A stretch of 22,631 bases of DNA from Clostridia bacterium. GTDB taxonomy: Bacteria; Bacillota; Clostridia; Oscillospirales; CAG-272. The stretch is from contig JAKSPR010000004.1 of NCBI GenBank assembly GCA_024404655.1, positions 1 to 22,631 on the forward strand, given 5' to 3'. This document shows positions 7,489 through 14,396 of this stretch, in pieces. The notes under the pieces were generated by a model. That model was not told the origin of the DNA. It searched no databases and saw nothing but the letters and a program-made list of their open reading frames with translations. The position numbers were made by a program, and so were the translations under genes. Each line of letters starts with the position of its first letter. Within the stretch, counting starts at the first letter, position 1.

Positions 7489-8121
7489 TTATGCTTTGAC
7501 AGTGTTGCGGATGAATACGATACCATCCTTTGCGCCGGGGATTGCACCCTTAACAGCGATCAGGTTGTGTTCCGCATCCACGCGAACAACATCGAGGTTC
7601 AGGACGGTGATCTGTTCGTTACCGTACTGACCAGCCATCTTCTTATTCTTAAATACTCTGGACGGGGTGGAGTTTGCACCCATGGAACCGACCTGTCTGT
7701 GGATCGGACCGGTACCGTGAGTCATTCTCAGAATGTGGTTGCCCCATCTCTTAACTGCACCGGTGAAACCGTGACCCTTGGAAATACCGGTCACATCAAC
7801 TCTTTCGCCTGCTGCGAAAGCATCAGCGCTGATAACGTCACCGACGTTCATTTCGCTGGCATTCTCGAGGCGGAATTCCTTGAGGTGCTTCTTGTAGGGG
7901 ACATTGGCCTTCTGGAAGTGACCCATTTCAGCCTTCGTCAGATGCTTTGCCTTTTCATCCTCAAAACCGAGCTGGACAGCGTCGTAACCGTCATTTTCAA
8001 CGGTCTTCTTCTGTACAACGACGCAGGGACCTGCAGCGATGAGGGTTACCGGGATGACATTTCCGTTTTCATCGAAAATCTGAGTCATACCCAGCTTCTT
8101 ACCGATAATACCTTTTTTCAT
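7489..8121 (-). CDS. rplC: 50S ribosomal protein L3
   Basis: The 210-residue protein starts MKKGIIGKKLGMTQIFDENG and has the conserved GHGFTGAVKRWG and GPIHRQVGSMGANSTPSRVF segments. Its long loop approaches the peptidyl transferase centre. L3 is one of the first proteins to bind 23S rRNA. AGGAGG lies 8 nt upstream of the ATG. The 85-bp spacer to rpsJ is longer than other spacers in the first half of the operon and holds an inverted repeat. Confidence 0.97.
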   Translation of the reverse strand: MKKGIIGKKLGMTQIFDENGNVIPVTLIAAGPCVVVQKKTVENDGYDAVQLGFEDEKAKHLTKAEMGHFQKANVPYKKHLKEFRLENASEMNVGDVISADAFAAGERVDVTGISKGHGFTGAVKRWGNHILRMTHGTGPIHRQVGSMGANSTPSRVFKNKKMAGQYGNEQITVLNLDVVRVDAEHNLIAVKGAIPGAKDGIVFIRNTVKA

Positions 8122-8144
8122 TTTTTCTTCCTCCTGTTGTGTTA

Positions 8145-8196
8145 TTGGTTGGCGAAGCGCATGTCATCTCCGTCAACATGACCAACGCGAAACCAA
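8145..8196 (-). promoter_or_regulatory. Imperfect inverted repeat in the rpsJ-rplC spacer
   Basis: TTGGTT (8145-8150) can pair with AACCAA (8191-8196), and inside it CATGT pairs with ACATG; an alternative inner pairing GTTGG/CCAAC is also possible. There is no U-run after it, so it does not look like a terminator. It ends about 24 nt before the rplC start codon. It may affect mRNA stability or translation of rplC, which is inference. Confidence 0.35.
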
Positions 8197-8206
8197 GCCG
8201 ATCGGA

Positions 8207-8518
8207 TTACAGCTTGACTTCGATTTCAACTCCGGCCGGGAGTTCGAGAGTGGTGATCGCTTCGATAGCCTTCTTAGAGGGCTTGATAACGTCGATCAGT
8301 CTCTTGTGGGTTCTCAGTTCAAACTGTTCACGGCTGTCCTTGTACTTGTGGACTGCGCGCAGGATCGTAACGATTTCCTTCTCCGTGGGGAGCGGGATCG
8401 GACCGGAAACGGTCGCACCGTTTCTCTTGGCACATTCAACGATCTTTTCTGCTGCCTGGTCGATCAGGGTGTGATCGTAGGACTTCAGTCTGATTCTGAT
8501 CTTTTCTGTAGCTGCCAC
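8207..8518 (-). CDS. rpsJ: 30S ribosomal protein S10 (GTG start)
   Basis: From the GTG the product is 103 residues, the normal S10 length, starting MAATEKIRIRLKSYDHTLID. It contains the conserved SGPIPLPTEKEIVTILRAVH and FELRTHKRLIDVI. AAAAGGAGG lies 9 nt before the GTG. The frame stays open for 52 codons upstream through the leader, but that part has no S10 similarity and reads through the ribosome binding site. S10 is in the small-subunit head and also acts as NusE in antitermination. It is the first gene of the operon. Confidence 0.96.
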   Translation of the reverse strand: MAATEKIRIRLKSYDHTLIDQAAEKIVECAKRNGATVSGPIPLPTEKEIVTILRAVHKYKDSREQFELRTHKRLIDVIKPSKKAIEAITTLELPAGVEIEVKL

Positions 8519-8627
8519 TGTGGTTTGCCTCCTTTTAAAATGATTGGTTTTAAACGACGGCACCGCGGAATGTACGCTGCTTGCCGCGCATTGCTCATAC
8601 CGCGTTTGATTTTTACTGAACACGTTT

Positions 8628-8677
8628 CCGGGTGTTTCCTCGTTCTCCTTTGAAAAACGGATTCTCATGCGCATTCC
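8628..8677 (-). repeat. S10-leader direct repeat, copy B
   Basis: This runs from GGAAT to CCCGG on the transcribed strand. Its last 30 nt (8628-8657) match copy C in 24 of 30 positions, in the order TTTTTCA, GGAG, then GGAAACACCCGG. It starts with a short CGGA/TCCG stem leading into TTTTTC. Here AACAC can pair with GTGTT downstream instead of forming the CCGGG/CCCGG hairpin seen in copy C. Confidence 0.65.
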
Positions 8678-8764
8678 GGGTTAATGAACGCGCCGGGGAT
8701 TCCGGTTTCGCAGAGAAGAAGAAATCCTTCTTCCGGAACCGCTCCGGTTGTCTCTCCCACCGTG

Positions 8765-8813
8765 CCGGGTGTTTCCCGGAACTCCGATGAAAAAGCCTTC
8801 CCAGGCCGATTCC
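8765..8813 (-). repeat. S10-leader direct repeat, copy C
   Basis: This is the upstream copy, 137 bp from copy B and in the same orientation. It begins GGAATCGGCCT, forms a small GCCT/AGGC stem followed by TTTTTCA, and ends in the perfect hairpin CCGGG-AAACA-CCCGG. It shares 13 bases (TGCCGGGTGTTTC, plus strand) with the motif in the rpsN-rpsH gap. Similarity with copy B weakens in the first 20 nt. Confidence 0.65.
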
Positions 8814-8928
8814 TTCTGTTCAGCTGTTGCTGTCGCCCGGTTAAATACCGGACATACTCTGCGGAAATTCCCTGCATGGACGATTCTGTCCTGCAGCCAC
8901 CTCCCGCTTCATCGCATCAAGCAGATAT

Positions 8929-8957
8929 ATTATACACTATTTTTGCCCGGATTGCAA
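8929..8957 (-). promoter_or_regulatory. Sigma-A type promoter of the S10-spc operon
   Basis: On the minus strand TTGCAA (8952-8957) and a perfect TATAAT (8929-8934) are separated by 17 bp. Transcription would start near 8922. It lies after the terminator of the upstream membrane-protein gene and is the best promoter in the 580-bp region. Confidence 0.7.
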
Positions 8958-9041
8958 GAGTTTCATCCAAATTTTCTCTCTTTTCCACCTGATTTTCCAT
9001 AATGAAATTTTGCCAAAATTCCGTCTCAATTTTGTATACTT

Positions 9042-9085
9042 TTCACAAAACAGAAAAACAGACCGGAATCAGCCTTCCGGTCTGT
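9042..9085 (-). terminator. Rho-independent terminator after the membrane-protein gene
   Basis: An 11-bp perfect stem (ACAGACCGGAA with TTCCGGTCTGT, loop of 6, 9058-9085) is followed on the minus strand by TTTTCTGTTTTG. It begins about 16 nt after the stop of the 9102-10061 gene and separates that unit from the S10 promoter. Confidence 0.88.
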
Positions 9086-9101
9086 GAATTTTTGTGCAGA
9101 A

Positions 9102-10061
9102 TTACAGTTCTGTCTGCTCTTCTCCGGATGCGGTGTTCTCCGCAGCAACGGGTGCCGTCTCCTCTTGGGATTCCCCGTTTTTGTCCTCCGCCGGAACCGC
9201 TTTCACGGTCATCAGCCGGCAGACGATGTAGCCGACATAAACCAGCTCCATCACCAGATCAATGTATCCGTCCTCCGCGCCCGACAGGCGTCTTGCCCGG
9301 AACACGGCTTCGGAAACCGTCTGCATGACCGTGAACAGAACCGCAAGATATGCCGATGCGAAGTAGACCCGCGGCATACCGATGCACACCACGACCCGGG
9401 ACTCATGCACCGCATAGAAAAGCAGCGCAAGAATCGCAAACACACGGATGACCTTCACAGGGCTGTTCAGCGCCATCTCCGAGGCAAAATACTGATGCAG
9501 AGCGGAGAGCACGAACCAGAGCACCGGCATCACAGAAACCACCGTATAGCCCTCACTCACATTCTTTTCGTCATAGGACGCTGTGCGGAAGAAGTACAGT
9601 GCCGCAGGAATCGCGCTGACGGGGAACAGGAGTGCGAACAGCGCCGTCGGCAGCGTCACCGTTTCGGATTTCCGGCCGATCAGCGGAGCGATCTCCGCCC
9701 AGCCGTTTTTCGCCATCCCATAAAGCAGGATACCGGCGTAGGCCAGCATCATGAAGCCCGTGAACATGGAAAGGAATATAGAGGCCTGGGAAGGATTTCC
9801 GAACGCAGGCAGCAGCCGGTCTTCCTTTTTCCCGCAGAGCTTACCGCCGGACAGACATCCGCCGATCACCGCCGCAAGACAGACGCAGGCGAGTACACAG
9901 TGGAACACCACCGGCAGCACCGCGCCGTAGGCATACATCTCCGTCACCGGTTCCAGATACCGGAAGCTGACGATGATGCGGGCAACAGCCAGAAGCAGTC
10001 CCGATGCCAGTGCCAGTCCGACGCGCAGTCCGCGTCCGCCGGCAGCATCAATGTTTTTCAT
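9102..10061 (-). CDS. Polytopic membrane protein of unknown function
   Basis: I do not recognise the family. The 319-residue product has about eight hydrophobic segments, roughly at residues 13-33, 46-66, 93-115, 133-155, 172-190, 204-220, 230-253 and 262-282. A short basic loop (around KLCGKKEDR) and an acidic, Glu-rich tail of about 30 residues are also visible. No catalytic motif or transporter signature is evident. The frame is open to an ATG at 10079 that overlaps the preceding phosphoglucomutase stop (TGATG). The ATG at 10061 has a GAGGGGAG at better spacing, so I use it. Close linkage suggests co-expression with the mutase, and a terminator follows the gene. Confidence 0.8.
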   Translation of the reverse strand: MKNIDAAGGRGLRVGLALASGLLLAVARIIVSFRYLEPVTEMYAYGAVLPVVFHCVLACVCLAAVIGGCLSGGKLCGKKEDRLLPAFGNPSQASIFLSMFTGFMMLAYAGILLYGMAKNGWAEIAPLIGRKSETVTLPTALFALLFPVSAIPAALYFFRTASYDEKNVSEGYTVVSVMPVLWFVLSALHQYFASEMALNSPVKVIRVFAILALLFYAVHESRVVVCIGMPRVYFASAYLAVLFTVMQTVSEAVFRARRLSGAEDGYIDLVMELVYVGYIVCRLMTVKAVPAEDKNGESQEETAPVAAENTASGEEQTEL

Positions 10062-10078
10062 ACCGGAAGCTCCCCTCA

Positions 10079-11818
10079 TCAGGTGTTGACCCAGGAAAGG
10101 GCCGCTTTCTTATAGGCTTCCTGCTTGACAAGCGCACCTTCCTTGGTATCGCCGGAAACGAGGAAGTACAGCTTGATCTTCGGCTCCGTGCCGGAAGGAC
10201 GGATAACGATAGTATCACCCATATCCGTCACAAAGGACAGCACATCGGAAGAAATCATGCCCGTATCGGAAACACTGCCGTCAGTAAGATCCGTGACCTT
10301 CTTGGCAAGATAATCGTAGATTTTGATGATCTTTGCATCCGCGATGGTCTTGGGGGGTTCCGAGCGGAGGGACTTCATCAGCGCCTTCATATTTTCAAGT
10401 CCGGATAGACCCTTCATATAAATATTGTCGATGCCGTCCATATACCAGCCGTACTTTGCGTACATCTCATCCATAGCGTCGATGAGCGTCATCTTTCTGG
10501 TGCGGTAGTAAGCCGCCATTTCAACGATCAGCATCGTGGTGACGACTGCGTCCTTGTCCTTTGCATAGTCGCCGCGGAGATAGCCGTAGCTTTCCTCAAA
10601 GCCCAGCAGGTAGCCGTCATTGCCCTTCTTCTGCTGTTCGAGGATCTTTTCGCCGATGAACTTGAAACCTGTGAAGGTATTGAACATATCAACGCCGTTT
10701 GCTTCACAGACCTTGGTTGCCATCTCGGTGGAAACCAGGCTCTTGACCGCATAAGCACCCGCCGGGAGCTTATTCTGGCGTTTCAGAGATCCGATGATAT
10801 AATCAAGGAGCAGAACGCCCATCTGGTTGCCGGTCAGGCACTGGAACACGCCGGATCTGTCTCTTGCCATAACGCCGACACGGTCAGCGTCAGGGTCGGT
10901 AGCGATGATCAGATCGGAAGAAACCTTTTCTGCCAGCGCGATGCCCAGCTCAAAAACTTCCTTATATTCCGGGTTCGGGAATGCGACCGTGGGGAAGCTG
11001 CCGTCGATGACCATCTGTTCCGGAACGGTAGCCAGCTTCTTGACGCCGATGCGGGAAAGAATTTCGGGAACCAGCTTATGGCCGGTACCGTGCAGGGGCG
11101 TATAAACGATGGAAAGCTCGTCTGCCGCTGCCTTGACGATGGCGGGATCGACCAGCTGCTTTTCGACCTCGGCAAGATACTTCTCATCGAGTGCTGCACC
11201 GACGATCTCAACACGTCCGTCAGCGATGGCGTCTGCGATCTTCACACGCTTCACGCCGGTGAAGATATCCGCTTTCTCAATGGCCGCAGAAACGACCTTG
11301 GCCTGTTCGGGGGAAATCTGTGCGCCGTCCTCCCAGTATGCCTTATAGCCGTTATACTCCTTCGGGTTATGGGATGCGGTAATATTGATGCCCGCGATGC
11401 AGTGAAGAGCACCGATGGCAAAGGAAAGAACCGGGGTAGGGCGCAGTGCGTCAAACAGATAGACCTTGATGCCGTTGGCAGCGAGGACCTCGGCAGCGCA
11501 CTCCGCAAATTCTCTTGCGTTGATACGGCAGTCATGAGCGATCACGACGCCGCGCTTCATGGCTTCCTCGCCTTTACCGGTGATGAGGTCTGCCATACCC
11601 TGTGTCGCGTGGGCGACGGTATAAATGTTCATGGCATTGGTGCCTGCGTTCATGGTGCCGCGCAGACCTGCGGTACCGAAAGACAGATAAGAGATAAAGC
11701 GCTGCTTGATCTCCTCCTCGTTTCCGGCAATGGCGCGGAGTTCTTCCTTGGTCTCTGCGTCAACGCAGTCCTCGGAAAGCCACCGCTCATAGTTTGCCAT
11801 ATAATTCAGTTCAGACAT
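10079..11818 (-). CDS. pgcA: Phosphoglucomutase/phosphomannomutase (alpha-D-phosphohexomutase family)
   Basis: The 579-residue enzyme has all four active-site elements of the alpha-D-phosphohexomutase superfamily. These are the phosphoserine loop INITASHNPKEYNGYK (catalytic Ser149), the metal loop TDPDADRVGV (residues 307-316), the sugar-binding loop GFEESYGYL (406-414) and the phosphate-binding loop RPSGTEPK (540-547). Length and sequence fit the PgcA/YhxB branch, which interconverts glucose 1- and 6-phosphate and feeds UDP-glucose and cell-envelope glycan synthesis. Mannose phosphate as a substrate cannot be excluded. AAGGGAG lies about 10 nt upstream of the ATG. It sits between a TSCPD gene and a membrane protein in one transcript. 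It acts in the cytoplasm. Confidence 0.93.
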   Translation of the reverse strand: MSELNYMANYERWLSEDCVDAETKEELRAIAGNEEEIKQRFISYLSFGTAGLRGTMNAGTNAMNIYTVAHATQGMADLITGKGEEAMKRGVVIAHDCRINAREFAECAAEVLAANGIKVYLFDALRPTPVLSFAIGALHCIAGINITASHNPKEYNGYKAYWEDGAQISPEQAKVVSAAIEKADIFTGVKRVKIADAIADGRVEIVGAALDEKYLAEVEKQLVDPAIVKAAADELSIVYTPLHGTGHKLVPEILSRIGVKKLATVPEQMVIDGSFPTVAFPNPEYKEVFELGIALAEKVSSDLIIATDPDADRVGVMARDRSGVFQCLTGNQMGVLLLDYIIGSLKRQNKLPAGAYAVKSLVSTEMATKVCEANGVDMFNTFTGFKFIGEKILEQQKKGNDGYLLGFEESYGYLRGDYAKDKDAVVTTMLIVEMAAYYRTRKMTLIDAMDEMYAKYGWYMDGIDNIYMKGLSGLENMKALMKSLRSEPPKTIADAKIIKIYDYLAKKVTDLTDGSVSDTGMISSDVLSFVTDMGDTIVIRPSGTEPKIKLYFLVSGDTKEGALVKQEAYKKAALSWVNT

Positions 11819-11864
11819 GAAAAACAGCTCCCTTCAAAATTAGAATGTCACAGAGGGGGAAAAA

Positions 11865-12122
11865 TTATGCGTTCTCCAGAGCCTGGGTCAGGGCGACTGC
11901 CAGCTGATCGGGGCAGGAGGTGGACTTCATACCGCACTTGATGCCGCGCAGGCGCTTGATGGCCTCGTTTGCATCCATACCGGCAACCAGAGCCGCAACG
12001 CCCTGGGTATTGCCATGGCATCCGCCCATGAACTGTACTTCCTTGATGGTATCGCCATCCATGACGATGTGAATTGCACGGGAACAGGTGCCTCGGGTGG
12101 TATAATCAATAACTCTTTCCAT
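11865..12122 (-). CDS. TSCPD domain protein (TIGR03905-like)
   Basis: The 85-residue protein ends in the hallmark STSCPDQLA, a segment related to the C-terminal domain of B12-dependent ribonucleotide reductases. Four cysteines (residues 13, 35, 63 and 70), with the GGCHGN turn, could bind a metal. Stand-alone proteins of this family are common in Clostridia and have no settled role, so I give no function beyond possible metal or redox chemistry. AAGGAG lies rather far (about 13 nt) upstream of the ATG. It is the first gene of the unit with the phosphoglucomutase 46 bp downstream. Confidence 0.85.
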   Translation of the reverse strand: MERVIDYTTRGTCSRAIHIVMDGDTIKEVQFMGGCHGNTQGVAALVAGMDANEAIKRLRGIKCGMKSTSCPDQLAVALTQALENA

Positions 12123-12162
12123 AATCGTATAGACTTCTCCTTATAACAATATGATTAAAAGT

Positions 12163-12171
12163 ATTATATCA
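12163..12171 (-). promoter_or_regulatory. Extended -10 promoter for the TSCPD-phosphoglucomutase unit
   Basis: The minus strand shows TGATATAAT, an extended -10 (TATAAT at 12163-12168). The -35 position (TGTACT, 17 bp upstream) is weak, as is usual for this class. The start of transcription would be near 12156, about 34 nt before the start codon. Confidence 0.6.
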
Positions 12172-12221
12172 CATTTCTTCTGCAAAGTACAGAGAAACTT
12201 TGAAGATTTTTTGAATTTTCT

Positions 12222-12272
12222 GGAAAAAGAAAGACGGACAGGAGCAAAATGAGAAAAATTGCTTCTGTCCGT
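12222..12272 (-). terminator. Rho-independent terminator after the GH99-like gene
   Basis: A 14-bp stem with one mismatch (12234-12247 with 12259-12272, containing ACGGACAG and CTGTCCGT) is followed on the minus strand by CTTTCTTTTTCC. It lies about 60 nt after the stop codon of the GH99-like gene and before the TSCPD promoter. Confidence 0.85.
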
Positions 12273-12333
12273 ATGATATGTTATTGGGAAAAAGGCCATC
12301 AAAACTTATGAAGGGGGGTGCACAGCCGTAGCT

Positions 12334-13449
12334 TTAGTCTTCGTCGACAAACACTTTCTTGATCGCGTCCAGATATCCATACCCATAAAGATCATCCGGC
12401 TCCAGATAGCTGGTCTCCGTCCACTCATTCCAGGAATTGATGGTGATCAGCGGCACGGGCAGATTTGCGCTGTCGGCATACGCCTTGACCCGGCGGAGCG
12501 CCTTTTCCACGTTCTCCGGTGTATTATTCTTGACAACGCCCGGTCTGAACACATTGAATCTGGGGTTATTATCCCAGCCCAGCGACACATGGGGGAAATA
12601 CGGCACATCATACTTCTCTCCGAATTCCTTCCAATGCTTCTCCGCGTCCTCAGTAATTTCATTATAGTCTCTGTCGACATTGAGGAAATGGACATACTGA
12701 TAATTTGTCAGTGAATCAAAGCCGAGTTTTTCAAGAAGTTCCTGTGTGGAGTACTTGCCCGCATTGCCGTCAACACCGCTGAGGTTGACTGTCCGATCAC
12801 CCCACTGGGTGAGCTGCAGGTGCAGTCCGGGAAGACCTGCAGCCACGCACTTCCCGCGGAACTGATCGAGCTTCCGTCTGGTATTCTCAATACCGCCCAG
12901 ACCCTCAATGAGGTTGGCAACATCATAGATCATGAATACGGGTTTGCCGTCGATCTTATAATAAGAAGGATGCGTAAAGTACTTTTCAATCAGACGGCCG
13001 CAGATGATATCGAACTGCTTCTCATCCTGCTTGCCGTACCATACAAGGCTGTTGCTCTCTGCGTTTCTCTTATCCCAGAGGCTCATGGCGTCATGGTTTG
13101 CCCACATGAGATAGAACTTCACGCGGTCATTATTCTTTGCCTTCAGATAGCCGTTATCAAGGCACTGTTCCAGAAAAGGTCTGTCATCGTACCAGTACCA
13201 GTCATAAATGAAGACATTGACGCCATGGTCAGCGGCGGCATTGATCTCCATCTCCATGACATAGGGATCAGCCTCATTGACATAGCCCCAAAGCGGACGT
13301 CTCGGCCACTGATGACCCGGATATTTGGCAGTCGCCGATTTGACGCTCTGCCATTCTCCCATGCCCTCCGGCCAGAATATCCGGGTTCTGGGTTCGTCGC
13401 CCGTATAGGACGGCCAGATAAATGCTGCGATATCATACGTCTTTTTCAT
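12334..13449 (-). CDS. Glycoside hydrolase family 99-like / WbsX domain protein
   Basis: The 371-residue protein has the WbsX/GH99-like (TIM-barrel) pattern. It has IAAFIWPSYTGDEPRTR at the N-terminus, then VFIYDWYWYDDRPFLEQ, the middle motif HPSYYKIDGKPVFMIYD, and the C-terminal NSWNEWTETSYLEPD (from residue 338) with YGYGYLDA. There is no signal peptide, so it probably acts in the cytoplasm. In characterised contexts such proteins occur in polysaccharide gene clusters or act as endo-mannosidase-like enzymes; the substrate here is unknown. It is 41 bp downstream of rsmI and is the last gene before a terminator, so it is an unexpected passenger on an rRNA/tRNA modification unit. Confidence 0.85.
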   Translation of the reverse strand: MKKTYDIAAFIWPSYTGDEPRTRIFWPEGMGEWQSVKSATAKYPGHQWPRRPLWGYVNEADPYVMEMEINAAADHGVNVFIYDWYWYDDRPFLEQCLDNGYLKAKNNDRVKFYLMWANHDAMSLWDKRNAESNSLVWYGKQDEKQFDIICGRLIEKYFTHPSYYKIDGKPVFMIYDVANLIEGLGGIENTRRKLDQFRGKCVAAGLPGLHLQLTQWGDRTVNLSGVDGNAGKYSTQELLEKLGFDSLTNYQYVHFLNVDRDYNEITEDAEKHWKEFGEKYDVPYFPHVSLGWDNNPRFNVFRPGVVKNNTPENVEKALRRVKAYADSANLPVPLITINSWNEWTETSYLEPDDLYGYGYLDAIKKVFVDED

Positions 13450-13490
13450 TTTGATTTGATCTTCCTTTCCTATAATATAGTAAATAGTCT

Positions 13491-14396
13491 TTATTTCATC
13501 ACGGCGTCATAGACCTCATTCCGTCCGACGCCGCGTTCTTTTGCCACAAGTTTTACCGCATCCAGCCGCTTCATGGAAGGATCGGCATCCAGATAGTGCT
13601 GCACATGTTCCGGAATGGAGAGCTCCGCCCACCAGACCTCATTCTGCCGTTCCTTCGGGTCACGTCCCTCAAGGATCAGCACATATTCCCCGCGGGGGTT
13701 ATTTTCTTTATAATATTCCACAGCCCCGCCGACGGTGGTCCGCATGGTTTCCTCATTGCGTTTGGTCAGTTCTCTGCAGAGGGAGAGCTTCCGCTCCGCC
13801 CCGAAGGTTTCCAGCAGATCATCCAGGGTATTCCGCAGCTTATGGGGCGCCTCATAGAGGATCATCGTCCGCTCCTCCGTGCGGAGCGTTTCCAGACGTT
13901 CTCTGCGCTCATTTTTCACCGTGGAGAGGAACCCTTCAAAGCAGAACCGTCCGGTCGGAAGTCCCGACAGAGTGAGCGCCGTAATCGCCGCACAGCAGCC
14001 GGGCACGGAGATCACCGGGATCCCCTTTTCTCCGCAGAGCCGCACAAGATCCTCACCGGGATCGCTGATTGCCGGAGTTCCGGCATCTGTGATCAGGGCA
14101 CAGGATTGTCCCTTCAGGAGCTTTGACGCGATCTCTTCCCCGCGCATCCGCTTATTATGCTCAAAATAGCTGATCAGCGGTGTATGGATATCAAAGCAGG
14201 AAAGGAGCTTCGCCGAGTTCCGCGTATCCTCCGCCGCCACAAAATCAACGCCGGAAAGGATTTTCAAAGCCCGCGCCGAGAGGTCTTCCAGATTGCCGAT
14301 GGGGGTCGCCACCAGATAGAGCGTTCCGCCCACGATCTGATTTTTCTCCGTATTTTCCATCGCCGCTTCGTAATCAAGGTTTTTGATACTGCTCAT
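13491..14396 (-). CDS. rsmI: 16S rRNA (cytidine-1402-2'-O)-methyltransferase RsmI
   Basis: The 301-residue protein has the tetrapyrrole methylase-type fold with the RsmI signatures TPIGNLEDLS (residues 31-40), AEDTRN (55-60), TDAGTPAISDPG (103-114) and VPGCCAAITAL (131-141). RsmI methylates the ribose of C1402 in the decoding centre using SAM. The first ATG has GGAG at 6 nt and overlaps the end of trmN6 by 23 bp, so the roughly 20 residues before the conserved core are probably real. An ATG at codon 13 has no ribosome binding site. The trmN6-rsmI pairing is common in Firmicutes. Confidence 0.94.
   Translation of the reverse strand: MSSIKNLDYEAAMENTEKNQIVGGTLYLVATPIGNLEDLSARALKILSGVDFVAAEDTRNSAKLLSCFDIHTPLISYFEHNKRMRGEEIASKLLKGQSCALITDAGTPAISDPGEDLVRLCGEKGIPVISVPGCCAAITALTLSGLPTGRFCFEGFLSTVKNERRERLETLRTEERTMILYEAPHKLRNTLDDLLETFGAERKLSLCRELTKRNEETMRTTVGGAVEYYKENNPRGEYVLILEGRDPKERQNEVWWAELSIPEHVQHYLDADPSMKRLDAVKLVAKERGVGRNEVYDAVMK

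Larger units (their letters stand above)
8519..8922 (-). promoter_or_regulatory. Long structured 5' leader of the S10-spc operon
   Basis: If the promoter at 8929-8957 is used, about 400 nt are transcribed before rpsJ. Hairpins seen on the transcribed strand, in order: TGCAGGAC with GTCCaTGCA (8873-8895); CCGGT-ATTTA-ACCGG; a short GCCT/AGGC stem followed by TTTTT; and CCGGG-AAACA-CCCGG (8765-8779). After these come GAAGAAG/CTTCTTC enclosed by TTCCGG/CCGGAA, a CGGA/TCCG stem followed by TTTTT, AACAC/GTGTT, and CGCGG/CCGCG near rpsJ. The leader holds two copies of a ~50-nt element. No known Firmicutes leader family is recognisable to me. Confidence 0.55.

Noticed and set aside
8519..8674. N-terminal extension of rpsJ by 52 codons
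   Set aside because: The extension reads through the AAAAGGAGG of the GTG start, has no S10 similarity and would make S10 far longer than the family.
8665..8877. A 70-codon open frame in the S10 leader as a possible leader peptide
   Set aside because: Its ATG lies in a hairpin, the nearest GGGAGG is about 20 nt away, the product is low-complexity without a recognisable domain, and the frame overlaps the leader direct repeat.
9005..9036. Second promoter for the S10 operon (TTGAGA with CATTAT)
   Set aside because: The spacing is about 19 bp and both boxes are weak compared with the TTGCAA-17-TATAAT promoter nearby.
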